A stretch of 7,686 nt of DNA, from the NCBI GenBank assembly GCA_019308145.1, contig JAFDIG010000098.1, positions 1-7,686 of the forward strand. The letters run 5' to 3'. A program made the position numbers and the translations under genes. This document shows positions 1-4,455 of the stretch, piece by piece (position 1 is the first letter of the stretch; every line of letters begins with the position of its first letter). The notes below the pieces were generated by a model. That model had not been told where the DNA came from and searched no databases. It worked only from the letters and a program-made list of their open reading frames with translations. Origin of the DNA: Deltaproteobacteria bacterium (GTDB taxonomy: Bacteria; Desulfobacterota; JAFDIG01).

Positions 1-1
1 T

Positions 2-982
2 CGCTTAGCAAAAATAAGTGGTATAAAAGTAATGGAATTAGTAAACAAAAATATTCTCCCAAGGGATATAGTTACAAGAGAAGCAATAGAAAACGCAATC
101 ACTGTTGATATGGCTTTTGGTGGTTCTACCAATACAGTCCTTCATTTACCTGCCATCGCTCATGAAGCAGGCATTGAGCTAAATTTAGAAACATTTAATA
201 AAATAAGCGAAAAGACCCCTCATTTATGTAATCTTTCTCCTGCCGGTCCTCATCACTTGCAGGATCTCTATAGAGCAGGGGGTGTTTATGCACTAATGAA
301 GATATTGATGGATAAAGGATTAATCTATGGTGACGCATTAACAGTATCAACACTTTCTATAAAAGAAAACATCAAGGATGCAATGGTAATAGATAACGAG
401 GTAATCAGAACAACAGAAAATCCATACCATTCAACTGGTGGGCTAAAAATACTTTTTGGGAATTTAGCCCCAGAAGGAGCGGTTGTAAAAGAGACAGCTG
501 TATCACCTAAGATGTTAAAACGAAAGGGACCTGCTCGGGTATTTAATTCTGAAGAAGAAGCAACTGATGCTATACTTTCTGGGAAGATCAAAAAGAGTGA
601 AATTATAGTTATAAGATATGAAGGGCCTAAAGGTGGACCAGGGATGAGAGAAATGCTTACTCCTACCGCTGCTATTGCTGGGGCTGGATTGGGAGAGGAT
701 GTAGCACTTATTACTGATGGAAGATTTTCAGGTGGAACAAGAGGCGCTGCTATTGGTCATATATGCCCTGAAGCAGCTGATAAAGGACCAATTGCTGCTG
801 TAAAAGATGGCGATATAATAGAAATAGATATACCTAATAAAAAATTAAACCTTCTCGTTTCTCAGGATGAAATAGAAAAAAGGATAAAGGAGCTACCCCC
901 TTTTGAACCTAAAATAAAAACAGGTTATATGGCTCGATATGCTAAGATGGTGGGACCTGCATCAAAAGGTGCGACCTTTTAG
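2..982 (+). CDS. ilvD: Dihydroxy-acid dehydratase, C-terminal part (5' end outside window)
   Basis: IlvD dehydrates 2,3-dihydroxy-3-methylbutanoate (and the methylpentanoate analogue) to the 2-keto acid in valine and isoleucine synthesis; it is a cytosolic iron-sulfur enzyme. The frame is open from base 2 with no start codon needed, so the gene enters from the left. About 326 residues are visible, against roughly 550 for the family. Seen: SGIKVMELV and PRDIVTREAIENAI, then GGSTNTVLHLPAIAHEAGIE, PHHLQDLYRAGGV, the block KGGPGMREMLTPTAAIAGAG, and GRFSGGTRGAAIGHICPEA, whose serine belongs to the conserved SGGTRG catalytic loop. The iron-sulfur cysteines of the family lie in the missing N-terminal part. 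The C-terminus (ASKGATF) is where the family normally ends. The TAG stop overlaps the end of the convergent rpoZ gene by four bases. The related EDD 6-phosphogluconate dehydratase fits less well. Family assignment is very secure. Confidence 0.97.
   Translation, partial: RLAKISGIKVMELVNKNILPRDIVTREAIENAITVDMAFGGSTNTVLHLPAIAHEAGIELNLETFNKISEKTPHLCNLSPAGPHHLQDLYRAGGVYALMKILMDKGLIYGDALTVSTLSIKENIKDAMVIDNEVIRTTENPYHSTGGLKILFGNLAPEGAVVKETAVSPKMLKRKGPARVFNSEEEATDAILSGKIKKSEIIVIRYEGPKGGPGMREMLTPTAAIAGAGLGEDVALITDGRFSGGTRGAAIGHICPEAADKGPIAAVKDGDIIEIDIPNKKLNLLVSQDEIEKRIKELPPFEPKIKTGYMARYAKMVGPASKGATF
964..980. terminator. Possible bidirectional terminator palindrome at the ilvD/rpoZ junction
   Basis: AAAAGGT (964-970), loop GCG (971-973) and ACCTTTT (974-980) form a perfect 7-bp inverted repeat with A-tract and T-tract arms. 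It lies on the last ilvD codons and touches the rpoZ stop. The shape (A-tract, short GC core, U-tract) reads the same on both strands, as in bidirectional intrinsic terminators. The GC core is only GGT/ACC and the run of T lies inside the stem, so it may be weak. No other terminator candidate is visible for either convergent unit. Confidence 0.35.
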
Positions 983-1308
983 TCTTCTTGAGTGTTCTCT
1001 ATATCTTCACTTTTTTCTTCTTCTATATTGGTTACATATTGGGAGAGCTCTTGAGTAATCTCTTCTAATTTTTTGCTTTCCACCATTTTTTCTTCCTGGT
1101 TTTTAGGTATAAGCGGACTACCTTCTTTATCTATAACAATCTTTCCTGCTGCAATCTCCCTTAATGCGGTAACTATATACCTGTTATCACACTTTACAAG
1201 GGGTGTAGCTCCTTTGGCAAGGGCTCTCGCCCTTCTTGCAGCAAGCAAAACTAATTCAAAGTGACTATCTACTCTCTTTAAACAATCCTCAACTGTTATT
1301 CTGGCCAT
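979..1308 (-). CDS. rpoZ: DNA-directed RNA polymerase omega subunit
   Basis: Omega is the small RNA polymerase subunit that clamps beta-prime and helps core assembly; in proteobacteria it also forms part of one ppGpp site. The 109-residue protein opens MARITVEDCLKRVDSHFELV and continues LAARRARALAKGATPLV and VTALREIAAGKI, which match the conserved omega core (roughly residues 1-57). The tail from about residue 70 is Glu/Lys-rich and acidic at the end (EEEKSEDIENTQED), as is common for this divergent region. The ATG has a strong AGGAGG at 1314-1319 with a 5-base spacer. That site lies on the gmk stop codon, so the two genes are likely coupled. It is the last gene of the leftward operon, and its stop overlaps the ilvD stop on the other strand. 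The sequence style resembles Desulfobacterota/Nitrospirota omega rather than Firmicutes omega. Identification is secure. Confidence 0.96.
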   Translation of the reverse strand: MARITVEDCLKRVDSHFELVLLAARRARALAKGATPLVKCDNRYIVTALREIAAGKIVIDKEGSPLIPKNQEEKMVESKKLEEITQELSQYVTNIEEEKSEDIENTQED

Positions 1309-1313
1309 TGAAT

Positions 1314-1319
1314 CCTCCT
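1314..1319 (-). promoter_or_regulatory. Strong rpoZ ribosome binding site overlapping the gmk stop
   Basis: AGGAGG on the - strand, 5 bases before the rpoZ ATG. Its first two bases are the last two bases of the gmk TAG stop, so ribosomes ending gmk uncover or occupy it. It is the closest to consensus of the sites in this operon. Confidence 0.8.
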
Positions 1320-1926
1320 AAAAATTAAAAAGTTCGGTTCGGGAAATAACCCGAAATGTCTTTGATCTTTCTGCAACAATAATGGAATAAAGGGTTTTTC
1401 TTGCTTCTTTAAGTTCTTTATTTATTATAACATAATCATACTCCTTTATCCACTTGATTTCATCTTTTGCGTTTTTTAATCTCAACTCTATCTCTTCTGG
1501 TGTGTCTCTTCCTCTTAACTTCAATCTATAACGCAACTCTTCCCAACTTGGTGGAGCAACAAATATCAATACTGATGATTCTTTAAAGATCTTCTTAAGA
1601 TTTCTCCCTCCAGTCACATCAACATCAAGTATTACATCCTTTCCTTCTGAAATCTTTTTCTGAAGAAAACTTTTTGATGTTCCATAAGCATGACCATGAA
1701 CCCTATTCCATTCAGCAAAAAAATCTTGTTCAACCAATTCCATAAAACGTTTCTCTGTAACAAAAAAATAATCCTTTCCTTCTCTTTCTTTAGACCTTTT
1801 CTCTCTTGTTGTATAAGAAACAGAAATCTCTAAATCAGAAAATTTAGAACCTATATTTTTCAATAAACTTGTCTTACCAGCCCCAGAAGGGGCTGAAATA
1901 ATAAAAAGAATACCACTCTTTTCCAT
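1318..1926 (-). CDS. gmk: Guanylate kinase
   Basis: Gmk phosphorylates GMP to GDP with ATP, feeding GTP, dGTP and ppGpp pools in the cytosol. From the ATG the protein is 202 residues, normal for the family. Seen: the P-loop SAPSGAGKT (residues 11-19); the GMP-binding stretch SVSYTTREKR (35-44) and GKDYFFV (50-56); DVDVTGGRNLKKIF (101-114, where many homologues read EIDVQGA); and the lid region RLKLRGRDTPEEIELRLKNA (134-153). A TTG one codon upstream (1929) is possible, but GAGG at 1931-1934 is too close to it; the ATG gives a better gap. The A of this ATG is the last base of the remA TGA stop (TGATG), so translation is likely coupled. The order yicC-remA-gmk-rpoZ is a widespread arrangement. 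Identification is secure. Confidence 0.96.
   Translation of the reverse strand: MEKSGILFIISAPSGAGKTSLLKNIGSKFSDLEISVSYTTREKRSKEREGKDYFFVTEKRFMELVEQDFFAEWNRVHGHAYGTSKSFLQKKISEGKDVILDVDVTGGRNLKKIFKESSVLIFVAPPSWEELRYRLKLRGRDTPEEIELRLKNAKDEIKWIKEYDYVIINKELKEARKTLYSIIVAERSKTFRVISRTELFNF
1321..1355 (-). other. Hairpin in the gmk 3' end before rpoZ, possible attenuator
   Basis: TTCGGG (1350-1355 read on the - strand) and CCCGAA (1338-1343) form a perfect 6-bp stem with a 6-base loop. A second CCGAA at 1333-1337 can pair instead with the same TTCGG, giving a stem followed after one base by TTTTT. The two pairings exclude each other. The second resembles a weak intrinsic terminator just before the rpoZ ribosome binding site. 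It lies in gmk coding sequence (encoding roughly DISGYF-type codons read out as VISRTELFNF), so chance cannot be excluded. Confidence 0.3.
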
Positions 1927-2210
1927 CAATCCTCATCACCAATACTAAATCGCTGAGAAATAGTTTCTGCTTGAATTGCCGAAAGGATTACATGGTCACT
2001 ATCAGTAATCACAATAGATCTGGTCTTCCTGCCCTGAGTTGCATCAATTAATTTGCCTGCCTCCTTAGCATTTTCCTTAAGCCTTTTTATGGGGGCAGAA
2101 CTAGGTGAAACTATGGCAACAACCCTTGATGCAACCACAACATTACCAAATCCTACATTTAAAAGTTTAAAACTCCCGCTTTTTTTTGCTTTTTTTTCTG
2201 ATTCCAACAA
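1926..2210 (-). CDS. remA: RemA-family DNA-binding regulator (DUF370)
   Basis: RemA of Bacillus subtilis is a DNA-binding regulator of biofilm matrix genes; outside Firmicutes the family's role is largely unknown. This 94-residue protein carries the hallmark core: LLNVGFGNVVVASRVVAIVSP (about 16-36), SAPIKRL (38-44), LIDATQGRKTR (54-64) and ITDSDHVILSAIQAETISQRF (68-88). By alignment from memory, R29, P40 and R61 match B. subtilis R18, P29 and R50, and the next arginine (R51) is Lys here (K62). The start is TTG at 2210: AGGGG lies 6 bases upstream on the yicC stop, and no ATG exists before the conserved core. This gives an 11-residue Lys-rich extension (MLESEKKAKKS) that B. subtilis RemA lacks, encoded by two A8 runs. 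The gap to yicC is 10 bases, and its stop shares one base with the gmk ATG. The family call is secure; the regulatory target is unknown. Confidence 0.9.
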   Translation of the reverse strand: MLESEKKAKKSGSFKLLNVGFGNVVVASRVVAIVSPSSAPIKRLKENAKEAGKLIDATQGRKTRSIVITDSDHVILSAIQAETISQRFSIGDED

Positions 2211-2216
2211 ACTAAT

Positions 2217-2222
2217 CCCCCT
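2217..2222 (-). promoter_or_regulatory. Ribosome binding site that supports the remA TTG start
   Basis: AGGGG lies on the yicC TAG stop, with 6 bases (ATTAGT) between it and the TTG at 2210. A second TTG follows directly at 2207, with a 9-base gap. No ATG or GTG is available between here and the conserved RemA core, so this site decides the start. Confidence 0.65.
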
Positions 2223-3102
2223 ATTCTATATTTTGTATCTGTTCCCTTATTTTCTCCAATTCACCTTTTATCTCTACAACCTTTTTTGTTATTATAACAT
2301 CAGATGCTTTTGCACCAATAGTATTAATTTCACGATTCATCTCTTGGACTAAAAAATCCATATTCCTACCTATTGGAGGAGCTTTTTTTATCATATCCTT
2401 TAATTGAGAGATATGACTATACATCCTAACTATCTCCTCATTTATATCGCTTCTTTCGGCTAAAAAGGCTATCTCCATATATAAGCGCATCTTATCAACT
2501 TCCAAATCATTTGTTAAAAGCTCTTTAACCCTTTTTTCAAGTCGTTTTTGATAACCTTTTATCATATCATCCTTTCTTTTTTCAATCTCTTTTAAATCTT
2601 CTTCTATTTTTCCTACCCTTTTGATAATATCAGAAGCAAGATACTCGCCTTCCTTTTCTCTCATCTTATTGATAGACTTAAGGAGTTCCTCCACAAGAAA
2701 GATTATATCATTATAATAAGGCTCAAGTTCTTTATCATTTTCCTTTGCTTTTATTAGATCATTTAATCCTATAAAATGTTCAATTCTAAGATTCCCTTTT
2801 AACTTTAACTCCTTTTTTAATATATTCATTGCATTTATATAGTCACGTGCTAATTTAAGATCTGGTTCAAGCTTCATCTCTAAAGCAAAATTAGAATCAA
2901 GTTTCATAACCAAATCGACCCTTCCTCTTGAAATATAGGTTCTAATGACTTTTCTGATCCTTTCTTCTAATGCAAATATCCTCTTTGGCAACCTAATATT
3001 GGTTTCGAGATATCTACTGTTGAGTGTCCTTATCTCTAAATTTATTTTACCAAGAGGAAGTTCTTTTTCTAGTGTCGCAATCCCTGTCATACTTTTTATC
3101 AT
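2221..3102 (-). CDS. yicC: YicC-family endoribonuclease
   Basis: YicC-family proteins are RNA-cleaving enzymes; the E. coli member acts on small RNA, and the B. subtilis member is YloC. At 293 residues the length is normal. The N-terminal YicC domain (about 1-155) shows MIKSMTGIA, LEIRTLNSRYLETNIRLPKR (22-41) and YISRGRVDLVMKL (56-68). The middle (about 165-200) is charged and probably coiled-coil. The C-terminal DUF1732 domain shows ERSDINEEIVRMYSHISQ (216-233), GRNMDFLVQEMNREINTIGA (245-264) and the terminal REQIQNIE, identical to the E. coli ending as I recall it. The ATG is preceded by AAGGA with a 7-base gap and overlaps the DUF4416 stop as ATGA, so coupling is likely. The neighbours remA and gmk are the usual partners. 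The family is secure; the RNA substrate here is unknown. Confidence 0.95.
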   Translation of the reverse strand: MIKSMTGIATLEKELPLGKINLEIRTLNSRYLETNIRLPKRIFALEERIRKVIRTYISRGRVDLVMKLDSNFALEMKLEPDLKLARDYINAMNILKKELKLKGNLRIEHFIGLNDLIKAKENDKELEPYYNDIIFLVEELLKSINKMREKEGEYLASDIIKRVGKIEEDLKEIEKRKDDMIKGYQKRLEKRVKELLTNDLEVDKMRLYMEIAFLAERSDINEEIVRMYSHISQLKDMIKKAPPIGRNMDFLVQEMNREINTIGAKASDVIITKKVVEIKGELEKIREQIQNIE

Positions 3103-3638
3103 AAGAGCTTCCTTCTTTTCAAATCATCGATAAATTCTTTCCTTAAGGTATTCAAAATATTTATAATTTCCTCACTAGCATAGTCGGGATATGTCCATTT
3201 CAAAGCACGATAACTTCCCTTTTCATATATAAGTGTTAAATCTACATATATCCCATCTTTAAGATAAGGACGATGTGTATAACTCTTGGTTGTAGCAAGA
3301 ATAAAATGTTCCAAAGCCAAAAAACCAGGGTCTATATTTAGCCTTCTTTTGCCTTCAAAAGTTGAAAATTCCTTTTCAATACGATTGGTAATAAGTTTTA
3401 CCTCGGAAAGCCTTTCCCTTGAAATTGGTTCAGCAAAAGAAACAAATCTTCTAAATAATCCTTTTCCCATCTCTTTAGTATAATAATCAGTATAATCAAA
3501 AGGGAGTTTTTCACTAACAAAATCTATTTTACCAAATATCTCTTCAAGTTTCCCTTTAGCTTTATTAATCAAGCCTTCGGAAGAAGAAATGATACTTATA
3601 ACAAGCTTGGCAGGCAAAGGAACTTTTGGAGTTCCCAT
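3099..3638 (-). CDS. DUF4416 family protein, function unknown
   Basis: I recognise this as a DUF4416 protein, a family without an assigned function that is found mainly in Desulfobacterota, Nitrospirota and related lineages. It has 179 residues from the chosen start, no signal peptide and no membrane segment, so it is probably cytosolic. Conserved-looking blocks are PKVPLPAKLVISIISS near the N-terminus, FGKIDFVSEKLPFDYTDYY (about 35-53), EMGKGLFRRFVSFAEPI (56-72), LNIDPGFLALEHFILAT (100-116) and RPYLKDGIYVDLTLIYEKG (123-141) followed by WTYPDYAS. The many invariant-looking Tyr, Asp, His and Lys residues suggest an enzyme or a ligand-binding protein, but no known catalytic motif is evident. 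An earlier ATG at 3644 overlaps the tlyA stop (TAATG), but AAAAGG at 3647-3652 is only 2 bases from it and 8 from the ATG at 3638. Families of this type also begin MG. The downstream end overlaps yicC by ATGA. Confidence 0.85.
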   Translation of the reverse strand: MGTPKVPLPAKLVISIISSSEGLINKAKGKLEEIFGKIDFVSEKLPFDYTDYYTKEMGKGLFRRFVSFAEPISRERLSEVKLITNRIEKEFSTFEGKRRLNIDPGFLALEHFILATTKSYTHRPYLKDGIYVDLTLIYEKGSYRALKWTYPDYASEEIINILNTLRKEFIDDLKRRKLL

Positions 3639-3643
3639 AAACA

Positions 3644-4378
3644 TTACCTTTTAAAATATAGAAAAAACTCTTGATTTCCCTTAGATCCAGGTATAGCTGA
3701 TGGATTTGATCCTATAAATATTAAGCCAAGACTTTGACCAAACCCTGCCAACTCTTTAACCACCCTTTTATGTTTTTTTGGATCTTTTACAATACCACCT
3801 TTTTCAACTTCACCCTTACCTACCTCAAATTGAGGCTTTGCCAAAATTAACAACTCTCCTTTTTCTGCCATAAATTCAAGAACATGAGCAAGAAATTTTT
3901 TTACTGAAATAAAAGATGTATCGATCACTACCATATCCACTAACTCAGGGATCTCATCTTTCTTAAGATATCGTATATTTCTTCTTTCTAAAGATATTAC
4001 TCTTGGATCTTGTTTCAATTTCCATGCAAGAAGGCCATATCCAACGTCTACTGCATAGATTCTAGCAGCTTTCCTTTGCAATAAACAATCAGTAAATCCA
4101 CCTGTTGAACTACCAACATCCATTACAACTTTTCCTTTTGGATCAATCTTGAAAAAATCAAGAGCTGATGCTAACTTTAACCCTCCTCTGCTTACATATG
4201 GTATATCTTCACCTTTTATTCGTATTTCTGCATTAATGTCAACTTTAGTTCCACTTTTATCTACCCTTTCCTCGCCAACAATCACTTGCCCAGCCAGAAT
4301 AAGAGCTTGAGCACGTTGCCTGCTCTTAACTAAACCTCGCTCTACAAGAAGTTTATCTATCCTCTCCTTTGAGCTCAT
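3644..4378 (-). CDS. tlyA: TlyA-family rRNA (cytidine-2'-O)-methyltransferase
   Basis: TlyA uses S-adenosylmethionine to 2'-O-methylate cytidines in 16S and/or 23S rRNA; in mycobacteria this modification sensitises ribosomes to capreomycin. The 244 residues hold an N-terminal S4 RNA-binding domain (about 5-63: RIDKLLVERGLVKSRQRAQ, then AGQVIVGEERVDKSG), the linker YVSRGGLKL (61-69), and an FtsJ/RrmJ-type Rossmann domain with the SAM loop MDVGSSTGGFTDCLL (86-100). The expected K-D-K-E catalytic set is visible as K68, D153 (in VIDTSF), K181 (in KPQFEVGKGEV) and E237 (in NQEFF), each one residue short of the mycobacterial numbering. The ATG is fixed by an in-frame TAA five codons upstream. The ribosome binding site is poor (AAAGAA). 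It follows the only sizeable gap in the operon, so it may have its own promoter. Haemolysin annotations of this family are misleading. Confidence 0.95.
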   Translation of the reverse strand: MSSKERIDKLLVERGLVKSRQRAQALILAGQVIVGEERVDKSGTKVDINAEIRIKGEDIPYVSRGGLKLASALDFFKIDPKGKVVMDVGSSTGGFTDCLLQRKAARIYAVDVGYGLLAWKLKQDPRVISLERRNIRYLKKDEIPELVDMVVIDTSFISVKKFLAHVLEFMAEKGELLILAKPQFEVGKGEVEKGGIVKDPKKHKRVVKELAGFGQSLGLIFIGSNPSAIPGSKGNQEFFLYFKR

Positions 4379-4455
4379 ATTGATAATTCTTTAAAAAAAC
4401 CTCTTTAAGGGATGCTATCTTTTTATTATCCAGTTAAAAAGGAAAGTCTTAAGCA
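4379..4455 (-). promoter_or_regulatory. dxs-tlyA intergenic gap with weak internal promoter candidate
   Basis: This is the largest gap in the operon. Read on the - strand it holds TTAAGA (4447-4452), a 16-base spacer and GATAAT (4425-4430), a modest match to sigma70 -35/-10 elements. CTTTTTA/TAAAAAG arms (4419-4441, 9-base loop) overlap the -10. Further on, CCTT-AAA-GAGG is followed by seven T, which could be a very weak terminator. The base composition is so AT-rich that each of these may be chance. Confidence 0.3.

Noticed and set aside
325..591. 88-codon - strand frame inside ilvD
   Set aside because: ilvD is clearly the coding frame here, and the antisense product shows no family features.
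1314..1355. Full intrinsic terminator ending the transcript before rpoZ
   Set aside because: The near hairpin is 6 bases from the T run and interrupted, and rpoZ has the best ribosome binding site in the operon. At most it is a partial attenuator, so I listed it only as that.
2053..2352. 99-codon + strand frame with a hydrophobic, Phe/Leu/Tyr-rich product opposite remA and yicC
   Set aside because: It is antisense to two strongly conserved genes. Its hydrophobicity follows from reading Lys/Glu-rich codons backwards, and it has no ribosome binding site or known motif.
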